Under the pieces are notes generated by a model, which saw only the letters and a program-made list of their open reading frames with translations, had not been told where the DNA came from and searched no databases. From positions 1 to 64,000 of the forward strand of contig NZ_SJSL01000009.1 in assembly GCF_004331695.1 (NCBI RefSeq): a stretch of 64,000 nucleotides of DNA, given 5' to 3'. The stretch comes from Pedobacter psychroterrae. Lineage in GTDB: Bacteria > Bacteroidota > Bacteroidia > Sphingobacteriales > Sphingobacteriaceae. This document shows, piece after piece, positions 49,296 through 58,456 of the stretch; within the stretch, counting starts at the first letter, position 1, and every line of letters begins with the position of its first letter. A program made the position numbers and the translations under genes.

Positions 49296-51179
49296 TTACA
49301 GATAGATCTCACTGCCTTTTTCGGCAAATTCCTTAGACTTCTCCTTCATGCCTTCCGCCAAAGCGGCTGCTTCATCCACTCCCTGCTGGGCAGCGTATTC
49401 CCTTACATCCTGGGTGATCTTCATCGAACAGAAATTAGGCCCGCACATAGAGCAGAAATGCGCTATTTTAGCACCCTCTGCCGGGAGGGTCTCGTCATGG
49501 AATTCTTTGGCCGTATCGGGGTCAAGCGAAAGATTGAACTGGTCTTCCCATCTGAATTCAAACCTTGCTTTGCTCAGCGCATTGTCGCGGTACTGTGCGC
49601 CCGGATGGCCTTTTGCCAGATCAGCCGCATGCGCTGCAATCTTGTAAGTGATCACACCATCTTTCACATCCTTTTTATTGGGCAGTCCCAAATGCTCTTT
49701 GGGCGTAACGTAACACAACATTGCCGTACCGTACCAGCCTATCATGGCCGCGCCAATGGCAGATGTAATGTGGTCATATCCAGGTGCAATGTCGGTAGTA
49801 AGCGGCCCTAAAGTATAGAATGGTGCTTCTGCACAATGCTCCAGCTGCTTTTCCATATTCTCTTTGATCAGGTGCATTGGCACATGACCCGGTCCTTCAA
49901 TGATCGTCTGCACATCATGCTTCCAGGCAATCTTTGTCAGCTCTCCAAGCGTTTCCAATTCGGCAAACTGTGCCGCATCATTCGCATCTGCGATACAGCC
50001 GGGACGCAAACCATCTCCCAAAGAAAAAGATACATCATAAGCCTTCATTATCTGACAGATCTCTTCAAAATGGGTATATAGAAAGTTTTCTTTATGATGG
50101 GAAAGGCACCATTTGGCCATAATTGAACCACCACGTGATACAATACCGGTCAGCCTTTTGGCAGTCAGTGGTACGTAGCGCAACAGCACACCTGCATGAA
50201 TGGTAAAATAATCTACTCCTTGTTCCGCCTGTTCTATCAGTGTGTCCCTAAACAATTCCCAGGTCAGGTCTTCCGCCTTTCCGTTCACTTTTTCCAGAGC
50301 CTGGTAAATCGGTACGGTACCTATCGGAACAGGGGAGTTGCGGACTATCCATTCCCTTGTTTCATGTATGTTTTTGCCGGTAGATAAATCCATAATGGTA
50401 TCAGCGCCCCATCTGCAGGCCCAGACTGCCTTTTCTACTTCTTCTTCAATAGAAGAGGTGACGGCCGAGTTGCCGATATTGGCATTGATCTTTACCAGGA
50501 AATTGCGCCCGATGATCATTGGCTCCAATTCCGGGTGGTTGATGTTGCAGGGGATAACCGCCCTTCCTGCTGCCACTTCTGAACGCACAAATTCGGGTGT
50601 GATGTAGCCCTTAGGCGTATTTGCACCAAAACTATGGCCGCCATGCTGATGGCCCATTACCTCGTATTGCCCAGCCAGCTGCTCCTTTAATAGATCAATT
50701 CTTTGATTTTCCCTGATGGCAATGTATTCCATCTCGGCGGTGATGATGCCCTTTTTGGCATAGTGCATTTGCGATACATTGGCACCATTTATAGCCCTGT
50801 AAGGCTTGTGGTGGTGAGAGAACCTTAGTACGTCCAGTTTGCTGTCTGCCAGGCGCTGTTGCCCGTAATCAGAGGAAATCTGGTCCAGCTGCTCCACATC
50901 CTGACGGTCTTTTATCCACTGTTCACGCAATCGGGGCAGGCCTTTTTTTACATCTATATTGGCTTCCGGATCAGTATACGGGCCACTGGTATCGTATACG
51001 GTAATCGGCGGATTGGGCTCCGTAAGTCCAAATCCGTTGTGGATCTTCGTTTCGCTCAAGCTGATTTCGCGCATCGCAACGGCGATGTCGTGCAGCTCAC
51101 CTTTTACATAGATTTTGCGTGATGCCGGGAAGGGGGTACGGCTAATCACCTGATCGTTGGGGGTCTTTTCTTGTTTCAT
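49296..51179 (-). CDS. thiC: Phosphomethylpyrimidine synthase ThiC
   Basis: The 627-residue enzyme rearranges aminoimidazole ribotide to HMP phosphate, using a radical SAM chemistry with a C-terminal cluster motif. C-x2-C-x4-C appears in CSMCGPNFCSM. Other conserved segments are GTNANIGNS-like INANIGNSAVTSS, MDLSTGKNIHETRE, FTIHAGVL, SLGDGLRPG and EGPGHVP. It is the second gene of the operon after thiS (16 bp), and is the main target of the upstream TPP riboswitch. Confidence 0.97.
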   Translation of the reverse strand: MKQEKTPNDQVISRTPFPASRKIYVKGELHDIAVAMREISLSETKIHNGFGLTEPNPPITVYDTSGPYTDPEANIDVKKGLPRLREQWIKDRQDVEQLDQISSDYGQQRLADSKLDVLRFSHHHKPYRAINGANVSQMHYAKKGIITAEMEYIAIRENQRIDLLKEQLAGQYEVMGHQHGGHSFGANTPKGYITPEFVRSEVAAGRAVIPCNINHPELEPMIIGRNFLVKINANIGNSAVTSSIEEEVEKAVWACRWGADTIMDLSTGKNIHETREWIVRNSPVPIGTVPIYQALEKVNGKAEDLTWELFRDTLIEQAEQGVDYFTIHAGVLLRYVPLTAKRLTGIVSRGGSIMAKWCLSHHKENFLYTHFEEICQIMKAYDVSFSLGDGLRPGCIADANDAAQFAELETLGELTKIAWKHDVQTIIEGPGHVPMHLIKENMEKQLEHCAEAPFYTLGPLTTDIAPGYDHITSAIGAAMIGWYGTAMLCYVTPKEHLGLPNKKDVKDGVITYKIAAHAADLAKGHPGAQYRDNALSKARFEFRWEDQFNLSLDPDTAKEFHDETLPAEGAKIAHFCSMCGPNFCSMKITQDVREYAAQQGVDEAAALAEGMKEKSKEFAEKGSEIYL

Positions 51180-51195
51180 GAGTTAAATTTTAGGG

Positions 51196-51399
51196 TTATC
51201 CACCTTGGGTTGCCTTGATAAGTATGACCTGGTCGCCTGGCATGAGCAGGTGCATGTGCCAGTTTGATTTGGCGACGATGCTTTGATTGACGGCCACAGC
51301 AATGTTTCTGGGTTCAGCTTGAAGCACAGAAGACAGCATTTCGGCCACAGAACAGCCGGCAGTAAGGTGATAGTTTTGATGATTGACAGTTATTTCCAT
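51196..51399 (-). CDS. thiS: Sulfur carrier protein ThiS
   Basis: From the ATG at 51399 the product is 67 residues: MEITVNHQNYHLTAG and a C-terminal di-glycine (IKATQGG) that is adenylated and thiocarboxylated. The longer open frame reads through the riboswitch and is not used. It has the beta-grasp pattern VAVNQSIVAKSNW and LMPGDQVILI. It is the first gene of the thiamine operon. The activating enzyme ThiF is not in the window. Confidence 0.93.
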   Translation of the reverse strand: MEITVNHQNYHLTAGCSVAEMLSSVLQAEPRNIAVAVNQSIVAKSNWHMHLLMPGDQVILIKATQGG

Positions 51400-51469
51400 A
51401 TTCAAAAAATTAGGAAAACTGTAGGGATACCCACACGGGGTCGAAAAGACAGCAAATAGATTTGCTTCT

Positions 51470-51540
51470 ACTTTTCCCTTCGGCAGTACTAACTGCATCA
51501 GGTTCAAAGGGTATTTCTCAGCACAACGGCACCCCTAAAG
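51470..51540 (-). promoter_or_regulatory. TPP riboswitch (THI element)
   Basis: On the minus strand the leader reads GGGGTGCC, then CTGAGAAATACCC, TTTGAACCTGATGCAGTTAG and TACTGCCGAAGGGAA, the universal thiamine pyrophosphate aptamer. Limits are approximate. Between it and thiS (51400-51470) two hairpins can form: AGCAAAT/ATTTGCT (51451-51466) and an ACCCC/GGGT stem; these are the likely expression platform. A -7-like TAGCTTTA (minus strand, 51548-51555) precedes it. Thiamine pyrophosphate should repress the whole seven-gene operon. Confidence 0.96.
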
Positions 51541-51731
51541 TTTTTTGTAAAGCTATATTATTTTTTTTAAAGTAAGGAAGGTTTTTGCAGTAATTCCTTC
51601 AGAGCCGCTTTTTACAGCTTCTATATTGGGATGTTTAAATGCTCTGGCCAATTTAATCTTGCATTAGTGATGGTATACTAAACCTGGCACAAGCGGTAGA
51701 GATATAGCACACGTAAATAACCACTTGCTAA

Positions 51732-51784
51732 CCACCTTCGGGTGGACAGCGGGTGGACGAGTGGTGGACTAGTGGTGGACGAGT
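51732..51784. repeat. 11-bp tandem repeat array, four copies, with a TTCG hairpin
   Basis: Four head-to-tail 11-mers lie at 51741-51751 (GGTGGACAGCG), 51752-51762 (GGTGGACGAGT), 51763-51773 (GGTGGACTAGT) and 51774-51784 (GGTGGACGAGT). The first is joined by a CCACC-TTCG-GGTGG hairpin (51732-51745). It lies in the 339-bp gap 51541-51879 between the TPP leader and the esterase gene, with nothing else recognised there. The 11-bp period and GGTR start are shared with the complement of the array at 290-344. Confidence 0.85.
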
Positions 51785-51879
51785 AAGCATACCAAAAAGA
51801 AAACAAGTCCTTCGCTGAGTCATTGCAGAAGCCGGTGAAAATAGTTAGTTTTATCAATGATGACCAATATAATTAGCCC

Positions 51880-53352
51880 ATGAGGACCTTTGTCGTTTTA
51901 ATATTACTTTACTTATTTTCTGCCAAAACTGGTATAGCGCAGACCATATTTAAAATTGCTGAAGTATTGCAGAGCAATATGGTAATCCAGCAAAAGAGGC
52001 CTTTCAAGGTATGGGGTACAGCTACTCCAGGATCTGTAGTAACAATTGAAGCAGATTGGTCAAAATCATTGACAATCAAGGCTGATAATCGGGGAAATTT
52101 CATAGCCCTCATCTATGTGCCTGCAGCTCAAAAAGGTGATTTTACCTCACGCAAGATCAGCATCAAAAACAACGGTCAGGCTACAGTTTTAAGTAATTTA
52201 TTGATTGGCGATGTATGGCTCTGCAGTGGTCAGTCCAACATGCAGTTTAAGGTATCTGAAGATAAAAACGCTGCTACGGAACTGCCCGCCGCCAACTATC
52301 CAAATATCAGGCTTTTTAGTGCCGACCTGAATTTCAGCGCTACACCCATACACACGATAAAGGGCAAATGGCAGGCCTGTACACCCGAAAGCGTAAAAAA
52401 CTTTAGCTCCGCTGGTTACTTTTTTGGTAAAACCCTGTTCCATCGGCTCAATATTCCGATAGGCCTTATTTTTTCGGGCATAGGGGCTTCCAAAGTGGAG
52501 GCATTCATTCCACAAGATGTGCTGGCCGCTGATAAAGCATTGGATTCAGCTTACTTAACACCTTATCTGAACAGCCCTAAATCGAAGGAAAAGATAGACG
52601 GGGGCTTTAGTTTTGAAAAAGTAATGCGTCCTTATTTGTTGTACAACGCCATGATCCATCCCTTGATAAACCTTTCGCTGAGTGGATTTTGCTGGTACCA
52701 GGGAGAGGGCAACCGGAATGAGCGGGAAGTATATACACTGGCTACCCAGACGATGATTAGGGCTTGGAGAGAACGGTTTGGGCAGGGCGATCTGCCGTTT
52801 TACTACATACAGGTAGCTCCGTATTTCTATGAAAAAGAAGATCCGGAACTCAACGATTATGCATTTTTCAGAGAGGCGCAGGAGCGGATCAGTACCTTAA
52901 AGAATACCTCGATGGTGGTGAGTATGGATGTAGGTGAAGCCAAAGACCTGCATCCGAAGCAGAAAAGGGCACTCGGGATCAGACTGGCCAGAACAGCACT
53001 AAACCTTCATTATGGCATGGATACGGTTGCATATAAAGGCCCGCATTGCAAGTCTATGCAGGTAAAAGGCAATACTGCCGTAATCTATTTTGACAAGGAA
53101 TCGGTAAAAAGCGGACTGAGCACCAAGGATGGCAAGGCACCTCAGTTCTTTACCATTGCAGGGGCAGATGGGGTATTTCATGATGCGGAAGCCAAAATAG
53201 CAGGACAAACAGTGGTAGTCAGCTCTGATAAGGTGCCGCAACCTGTAGCAGTCAGGTATGCTTTTACCAATTATCCGGTTACGAATTTGCAGAATACCAA
53301 GGGCCTGCCGGCAGTTCCTTTTCGTACGGATAACTGGCCTGAAAAACGCTAA
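51880..53352 (+). CDS. Sialate O-acetylesterase family protein, secreted
   Basis: This 490-residue SGNH-type esterase has a signal peptide to about residue 20 (GIAQ). The catalytic Ser is S119 in LCSGQSNMQF, and the Asp-His pair is in AKDLHPKQKRALG. GFCWYQGEGN supplies a further conserved block, and a domain of all-beta type occupies residues 25-110. It removes O-acetyl groups from sialic acids or, in environmental Bacteroidota, from plant or algal glycans. It stands alone without SusCD genes. Confidence 0.9.
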   Translation: MRTFVVLILLYLFSAKTGIAQTIFKIAEVLQSNMVIQQKRPFKVWGTATPGSVVTIEADWSKSLTIKADNRGNFIALIYVPAAQKGDFTSRKISIKNNGQATVLSNLLIGDVWLCSGQSNMQFKVSEDKNAATELPAANYPNIRLFSADLNFSATPIHTIKGKWQACTPESVKNFSSAGYFFGKTLFHRLNIPIGLIFSGIGASKVEAFIPQDVLAADKALDSAYLTPYLNSPKSKEKIDGGFSFEKVMRPYLLYNAMIHPLINLSLSGFCWYQGEGNRNEREVYTLATQTMIRAWRERFGQGDLPFYYIQVAPYFYEKEDPELNDYAFFREAQERISTLKNTSMVVSMDVGEAKDLHPKQKRALGIRLARTALNLHYGMDTVAYKGPHCKSMQVKGNTAVIYFDKESVKSGLSTKDGKAPQFFTIAGADGVFHDAEAKIAGQTVVVSSDKVPQPVAVRYAFTNYPVTNLQNTKGLPAVPFRTDNWPEKR

Positions 53353-53900
53353 CTGGTTAGTAGCCCATATATCTCGCTGTCCAGAAACTGGCCATTAAAA
53401 TAGTAGTCTTCTTTGAAATAGGCTTCTTTTTTAAAGCCATGCTTCAGTAATAGCTGGCGTGAGGCCTTATTGTCCGGGTTGATGTTGGCGCAAATAGAAT
53501 GAAAGCCGATGGTGTTAAATCCAAATTGGAGTACTTCTTTAAGCGCTTCAGAAAGAATACCTTGCCGCCAGTAATCATGGTGCAGGATGTAACCCAGTTC
53601 AGCCCTGTGATTGGCCAGGTCGGTACGCCAGAAGCCCAGGTTGCCGATCATCTGTCCGGGATCTGATTTTAATTCGATTGCCCAGATCAGGCTGGCACCT
53701 TTGAAGAAGTTGTCATTAATGATCTGGATCATGCTTTCAGATTCCTGCACATTAAGGGGATGTATGCGGTCTATGTAGCGCATTACCTGTTCGTGGGTAC
53801 GTAAATAAAACAGCGCAGGCGCATCTGACAGCACCTGCCCACGCAGGATCAAACGGTCGGTTTCTATTACAGGTATTTTGGTTAAAGTAAATTGGAGCAT
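53349..53900 (-). CDS. GNAT family N-acetyltransferase, RimJ/RimL-like
   Basis: The 183-residue protein starts with PVIETDRLILRGQVLSDAPALF and has the acetyl-CoA loop region YILHHDYWRQGILSEALKEVL, with NPDNKASRQLLLKHGFKKE. This is the RimJ/RimL (Acetyltransf_3) subgroup. It converges with the esterase gene, overlapping its stop codon by a few bases. The acceptor substrate is not predictable. Confidence 0.9.
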   Translation of the reverse strand: MLQFTLTKIPVIETDRLILRGQVLSDAPALFYLRTHEQVMRYIDRIHPLNVQESESMIQIINDNFFKGASLIWAIELKSDPGQMIGNLGFWRTDLANHRAELGYILHHDYWRQGILSEALKEVLQFGFNTIGFHSICANINPDNKASRQLLLKHGFKKEAYFKEDYYFNGQFLDSEIYGLLTS

Positions 53901-53926
53901 ATTTGGTACTTGGTCTTAAAATTAAA

Positions 53927-54403
53927 TTAGAATTGCACTTTTTGTCGGCAGGCGATCCGTGTTACTGCTTCGGCGATGCGCTCGATCCGCAGATCTGTAG
54001 AAGATGCATCTGCAATCCATTGCAGATATTTTTGTTTATCAGCGTCGCTTAGTGCCCTGTAGTTGCTTTCTGCATCCGGCTCATCTGCCAGACAAACCAT
54101 AAATTCTTCCTGAATGTTGAATTCCTTTTCCAGGGTATATAGTCTTACCCTTATGGTTGCACCTGCTTCCTTACCGATCATTTTTCGGATTTCCGCTTTC
54201 ACCGGAAAAAACAGTTCGCCATTGCCCAATGGCATCAGGCTCAGTTGCTCGATCTCATGTTCATCCAGGATGGCCTTTAATTTATGCATACCGAAAGACT
54301 CACCTTTCTTTGAAGAAAGACCAGGAATATGGGCATAGGTCCAGCCTCCCTTTCCCGGGAATTTCTTAAGCAATATTAGCTGGTCTATGATCGGTTGTTC
54401 CAT
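53927..54403 (-). CDS. DUF1905/YdeI-like protein
   Basis: From ATG 54403 the protein is 158 residues (the longer frame adds MIQLITF). The first 90 residues form a DUF1905 beta barrel (KFPGKGGWTYAHIPG, GMHKLKAIL, then PLGNGELFFPVKAEIRKMIGKEAGATIRVRL). The rest is the YdeI-like helical part (DADKQKYLQWIADASS). The function of the family is not established. It is 26 bp before the GNAT gene, on the same strand. Confidence 0.85.
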   Translation of the reverse strand: MEQPIIDQLILLKKFPGKGGWTYAHIPGLSSKKGESFGMHKLKAILDEHEIEQLSLMPLGNGELFFPVKAEIRKMIGKEAGATIRVRLYTLEKEFNIQEEFMVCLADEPDAESNYRALSDADKQKYLQWIADASSTDLRIERIAEAVTRIACRQKVQF

Positions 54404-54506
54404 GAATGTGATCAATTGGATCAAAGATCGAAAAAATGTGGTAAAATCAGTTTTTATTTGATAAGATCATCAGGAATCAGTTATTTTAGTCACATAACTT
54501 CTAAAG

Positions 54507-54845
54507 ATGGCAGAATACCTATTTTCATACGGGACACTTCAAAAAGACAAAGTGCAACTGGAAACATTTGGCAGATTATTAAAGGGTGAGAAAGACGTCT
54601 TAACAGGCTATACGCTTTCATCGGTCGAAATCACAGATGCCGAGGTACTGGCGGCTAGCGAACAGCAATTCCATCTGATCGCCATCCCCACGGAAGCAGA
54701 TACAGACACCATAGAGGGTGTTATTTTTGAGATTACGATGGAGGAGCTGCTTGCAGCTGATGAGTATGAAGCGGAAGATTATAAAAGAGTTAAGGAAAAG
54801 TTTAAATCCGGTAATGAGGCATGGGTATATGTTACGGCAGGATAG
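54507..54845 (+). CDS. Gamma-glutamylcyclotransferase-like (GGACT/AIG2) protein
   Basis: The 112-residue protein begins with FSYGTLQKDKVQLETFGR, the family's ligand-binding YGTL motif. It has GVIFEITMEELLAADEYEA with the acidic residue that serves as catalyst in the fold, and VTAG at its end. It is a small cytosolic enzyme; related proteins cleave gamma-glutamyl amines or glutathione-like compounds. It faces away from the YdeI-like gene. Confidence 0.88.
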   Translation: MAEYLFSYGTLQKDKVQLETFGRLLKGEKDVLTGYTLSSVEITDAEVLAASEQQFHLIAIPTEADTDTIEGVIFEITMEELLAADEYEAEDYKRVKEKFKSGNEAWVYVTAG

Positions 54846-54880
54846 TTAATGAGGCGTGGTAACGATATAAATTGAAGCAA

Positions 54881-55174
54881 ATGAATATTCAGGAGTTTAA
54901 AAATAGTATGACAGATAGTGAGATTCCGGCGGGTCTTACCGTTCACATGCAGTCACTATGGTATGACGGCAAGGGCGACTGGACTAAGGCGCATGACCTG
55001 ATTGACAGTCTGGGCGACAAGCGCTCCGCGCATCTGCATGCTTATCTGCACCGTAAAGAAGGAGATTTGTGGAATGCCGATTACTGGTACACGAGGGCCG
55101 GACAAAAAAGGCCTGATATTTCATTGCAGCAAGAATGGGACCATCTGGTTGTTTTATTTATGCTGGAAAGGTAA
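54881..55174 (+). CDS. Conserved hypothetical protein
   Basis: From ATG 54881 the protein is 97 residues (a TTG three codons upstream is possible). The core SLWYDGKGDWTKAHDLID and HLHAYLHRKEGDLWNADYWYTRAG is a pattern I recall from short proteins across proteobacteria and Bacteroidota, all of unknown function. No signal or membrane segment is seen. It is 35 bp after the cyclotransferase gene and probably cotranscribed. Confidence 0.8.
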   Translation: MNIQEFKNSMTDSEIPAGLTVHMQSLWYDGKGDWTKAHDLIDSLGDKRSAHLHAYLHRKEGDLWNADYWYTRAGQKRPDISLQQEWDHLVVLFMLER

Positions 55175-55183
55175 TCTATTCAG

Positions 55184-55684
55184 TTAGATTCTATTATAAA
55201 CTACTTCGGTAGCTTTTGCTTCTTCTCCCTCCGGCGATATATTAAAGGCAGTAATGATGATGCTATTTTCATTAGCCACAGCTATTTCAGTTCTCCAGCC
55301 CCAGGGTTCTGGCATGCTGCTTCCTCCGTAGCTGCCTAGTACCGCATGTCCGGCAGCCGTAGCCGGTCCTTCAGAAAAAAGGATCCCCGTGCCCATATGA
55401 AAACTATCTACCCATGCAGTTTGAAACTGCTGATTGTCAAAGCTATATCCGATTATGGCCAGGCCCTCCACAGGCTCGCCCTGCATGCCACCTTTGTATT
55501 GATGAAGCACAAAACGTCCACCCAAAATTGAAGTTATTGTACCGCTGACCGGGGATTCGTCTGCCAGCACATCTTTCTCAAACCAGGTGCGGGCTACGCC
55601 TTCCCATTTCCCGATCAAGGTGTTTAGCTGACTATGATGGCCACTCTCCAGCGATATTTCAAATTTGCTTTTTGCTGCTTCCAT
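55184..55684 (-). CDS. DUF1579-family protein
   Basis: The 166-residue protein is a lipocalin-like beta barrel: LNTLIGKWEGVARTWF, then GGRFVLHQYKGGMQGEPVEGLAIIGYSFDN, WVDSFHMG and WGWRTEIAVANENSIIIT. These match DUF1579. No signal peptide is present, so it is cytosolic. Function is unknown. It converges with the preceding hypothetical gene. Confidence 0.85.
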   Translation of the reverse strand: MEAAKSKFEISLESGHHSQLNTLIGKWEGVARTWFEKDVLADESPVSGTITSILGGRFVLHQYKGGMQGEPVEGLAIIGYSFDNQQFQTAWVDSFHMGTGILFSEGPATAAGHAVLGSYGGSSMPEPWGWRTEIAVANENSIIITAFNISPEGEEAKATEVVYNRI

Positions 55685-55766
55685 AAGAGTTTTTGATTAA
55701 TATCTTTGATCAATGTTTTTACTAAAATAGTATTTATATTTCAAGCTCAAACTAAAACTCAACTAA

Positions 55767-56351
55767 ATGTCAGCAGCCCTGATCCAGCATTTCCGAAAAC
55801 TTACTACCATCGAAGATGAAGAGGTGGATGCTATAGTGGCTTTTTTTAAGAAGGTGCAGGTCCGCAAAAAAGAAAACCTGCTGGACAATGGAAATGTCTG
55901 CCGGTCAAATTACTTTGTGATTAAGGGTTGTTTACGCATGTTTTTTATCAATGAAAAAGGAGTGGAGCAGACTACGCAGTTCGCTATTGAAAACTGGTGG
56001 ATTGCTGATTATATGTCTTATCAGAGCCAGGGGTCATCAGATTTTTGCATTCAGGCAGTAGAGAAAAGCGATTTGATGGTCATTGATTTTAACGAGCAGG
56101 AGCGGTTGATGCTGGAGTTTCCGGCGATGGAACGTTATTTTAGAATGGTATATCAAAAGGCAAATGCCGCATCACAGATGCGGGTAAAATTTATGTATGA
56201 TTATTCTAAAGAAGATCAGTACCGTCACTTTACCAATAGCTTTCCGGATTTTACTCAACGTATACCCCAATACCTCCTGGCTTCTTATCTTAATTTCACA
56301 CCTGAATACCTCAGTGAAATAAGGAAAAAAGTATTTCTTAAACCAGTTTAA
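55767..56351 (+). CDS. Crp/Fnr family transcriptional regulator
   Basis: The 194-residue protein has an N-terminal cyclic nucleotide-binding-type barrel (RKKENLLDNGNVCRSNYFVIKG) and a C-terminal winged HTH (RIPQYLLASYLNFTPEYLSEIRKK). The phosphate cassette residues needed for cAMP binding are not obvious, and there are no Fnr cysteines, so the signal is unknown. It lies 60 bp upstream of an AhpD-like gene in the same direction, a frequent pairing in Bacteroidota, and probably controls it. Confidence 0.9.
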   Translation: MSAALIQHFRKLTTIEDEEVDAIVAFFKKVQVRKKENLLDNGNVCRSNYFVIKGCLRMFFINEKGVEQTTQFAIENWWIADYMSYQSQGSSDFCIQAVEKSDLMVIDFNEQERLMLEFPAMERYFRMVYQKANAASQMRVKFMYDYSKEDQYRHFTNSFPDFTQRIPQYLLASYLNFTPEYLSEIRKKVFLKPV

Positions 56352-56411
56352 GTTTTTTGGTTATCTGATTGCCGATTTTTGTAAGACAAAACAAAATAAT
56401 ATCGTAATCAC

Positions 56412-56852
56412 ATGGGAACTAGAATTAACATCCTTGAAACCGAGCCGCAGGCATATAAAGCAATGGCAGGCTTAGAAGCTTACATCAACAGCACACCTCT
56501 TAATAAATCACACAAAGAGCTGATCAAAATACGCGCATCACAGATCAACGGTTGTGCCTACTGTATAAATATGCATACCCAAGACGCACTAAAACAAGGT
56601 GAGACGGTACAACGTATTTTTCTGTTGAACGCCTGGAAGGAAACCGATCTTTTCACTGAAGAAGAAAAGGCTATCCTGGCATTGACGGAAGAGGTTACAC
56701 TTATTCATCAGCATGGTGTTTCTAACTCAGCGTACGAGGCAGCAGCACAATTGTTTGACAAGAATTATCTGGCGCAGCTTGTAATGATGATGGTTGCTAT
56801 CAATGGCTGGAACAGGATACAGGTAACCTGTCAGGTACAACCAGCTAGCTAA
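56412..56852 (+). CDS. Carboxymuconolactone decarboxylase/AhpD-like protein
   Basis: This 146-residue protein shows the AhpD core: INGCAYCINMHTQDA with C48, C51 and H55, the redox-active CxxC-x3-H motif. Members reduce peroxides or serve as oxidative-stress thiol proteins rather than decarboxylases. It is 60 bp after a Crp-type regulator. It converges directly with the GH30 gene with no gap between the stop codons. Confidence 0.92.
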   Translation: MGTRINILETEPQAYKAMAGLEAYINSTPLNKSHKELIKIRASQINGCAYCINMHTQDALKQGETVQRIFLLNAWKETDLFTEEEKAILALTEEVTLIHQHGVSNSAYEAAAQLFDKNYLAQLVMMMVAINGWNRIQVTCQVQPAS

Positions 56853-58361
56853 TTAGCGCTGGCTTATTATCGTAGTAACAGATTGGGCAGGGATGGTAAT
56901 CCCTGTCTGTCTATTGTACTTCTGAACCGGAAATAAGCTGTATTGCTCTGATGTTACATGGATTTCAGCTGCGTTGTACCTGCTTTTATTGGTGAGCAGG
57001 TCAATGTTAACATCCTCTTTTGTTCTGTTTACGACTACAGTAACCAATTTACTTCCAGTCTGGTACGAAGAAATATGCAGCCTGTTGCCATCTGATCCGG
57101 TCATCGTGACTGGCAGCCTTCTGCTTCCCGGTTTAATAAACCTGCTGTAATTGCCCATTGCCCAGAGCAATTTACTGTCATATACTTTTCCATCTTCTTT
57201 ATTGCGGTCTATGTAGATCAATCCGTCCTTATAGTCGCCGGGCGATATGGCCAGCCACCATTGCCAGGAGGTCGCATTGGAGATACTGAGATCGTGGTGG
57301 ATCAGCTTGGCGATGAAAAGCGCAGTTTCCATGCCGAGATCCCTACCTGGACCCTTTAATGAATCGTCGCCCAACACACAATATTCTGACATCCAATACC
57401 TGAGGTCTTTGATTTTAGCCACCTCTTCGGCTACTTTTTTACGGATGTCCACAGCCTTCTTTTCAGGGCTTGTGGTAAAGTAACTGTGACCTGATATAGA
57501 ACGGTCTACATTAGCGAGCCCGCCAAGGTATTCTTTAGAATCAGGGTGAAAAAAGGCGTTTACCTGATGACCTTTAGATTTTCCCTGTCCGTATAGGTAA
57601 TCTAATTGGCCAGCATCACCGACTTGTATTTTAGTCAAAAGCTTGCTTGCTATAAGTTTCTCACTTAGATTTCTGGCCAGCCGGGCTAGCTCCTCATTCG
57701 TATAAGGGCAGCCTTCCTGTTTTGGGTCGGCCCATTTCCATTGGGGCTCATTGACCGGACTGAGGTACTTAAATTCTATTCCGGTCAGTTTCTTTACACC
57801 TTTTACAGTGTTTACGATGTCATCAGTAAAAAGGTCGAGCTTGCTAAAGTCCAGATTGCATTCGCCTGCCGATGAATAAGCCCTTTCGTTTAACGTAAAG
57901 CTTACATGCGGACTGTTTACAAACCCCAGAAAATCTTTTACCCCATATTTTTTTGCAGCTTGCAAAAACCACACCTGTCCGGGCATGGCGGTCCAGTTGT
58001 ATTTTCCGTCGAGGCCCAGAAAACTCGCCTGTCTTTTCCATTCGTCCCTGATGGTACTCGCAGGGCCCTGTTCGGCACTTCCGGCACCTATGCTAAAACG
58101 CCAGAAGTTCAGCCCGATACCAAGCGGTTGCCCATCTTTTGTGCTTTCATTGCTAAACAGCAGCTCAGCCATTCTGTTACGTTTTTCATCCGGCCATTTC
58201 CCTGCAAACTGGCATCCCCATGCATCAGAAGCACCGAAGCTCTCTATGGTCTGAACCGGGTGGAACTCGTCTATCGTAACTTTTACAGTAGGTTTTTCTT
58301 GCGCAGTTGTATAAAATACCGTCAGCAGCAGTAGGGTGAGGGCTTTGAAGGATTTGAACAT
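56853..58361 (-). CDS. Glycoside hydrolase family 30-like enzyme, secreted
   Basis: The 502-residue enzyme has a signal peptide to about residue 20 (TTAQ), a (beta/alpha)8 barrel and a C-terminal beta-sandwich. The acid/base E205 is in LSPVNEPQWKW and the nucleophile E326 in RYWMSEYCVL, the GH30 pattern. The opening TIESFGASDAWG is like that of beta-1,6-galactanases of GH30. It degrades plant or fungal beta-glycans outside the cell. It is divergent from an esterase gene, so the two may act on the same material. Confidence 0.9.
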   Translation of the reverse strand: MFKSFKALTLLLLTVFYTTAQEKPTVKVTIDEFHPVQTIESFGASDAWGCQFAGKWPDEKRNRMAELLFSNESTKDGQPLGIGLNFWRFSIGAGSAEQGPASTIRDEWKRQASFLGLDGKYNWTAMPGQVWFLQAAKKYGVKDFLGFVNSPHVSFTLNERAYSSAGECNLDFSKLDLFTDDIVNTVKGVKKLTGIEFKYLSPVNEPQWKWADPKQEGCPYTNEELARLARNLSEKLIASKLLTKIQVGDAGQLDYLYGQGKSKGHQVNAFFHPDSKEYLGGLANVDRSISGHSYFTTSPEKKAVDIRKKVAEEVAKIKDLRYWMSEYCVLGDDSLKGPGRDLGMETALFIAKLIHHDLSISNATSWQWWLAISPGDYKDGLIYIDRNKEDGKVYDSKLLWAMGNYSRFIKPGSRRLPVTMTGSDGNRLHISSYQTGSKLVTVVVNRTKEDVNIDLLTNKSRYNAAEIHVTSEQYSLFPVQKYNRQTGITIPAQSVTTIISQR

Positions 58362-58456
58362 AGGAATTGGCTTGTTTGTATGTATTCAAAAATGGGATTT
58401 ATTTATTAGATTAGGCTACGGATCACATTGATTTTACATTGATAAACCCAAACCAA

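Noticed and set aside
51400..51507. N-terminal extension of ThiS (36 residues)
   Set aside because: It is the translated TPP riboswitch sequence; the true start is the ATG at 51399.
53349..58361. Polysaccharide utilisation locus spanning the sialate esterase, GH30 and esterase genes
   Set aside because: There are no SusC/SusD genes, hybrid sensor or sigma/anti-sigma pair, and unrelated genes separate the enzymes.
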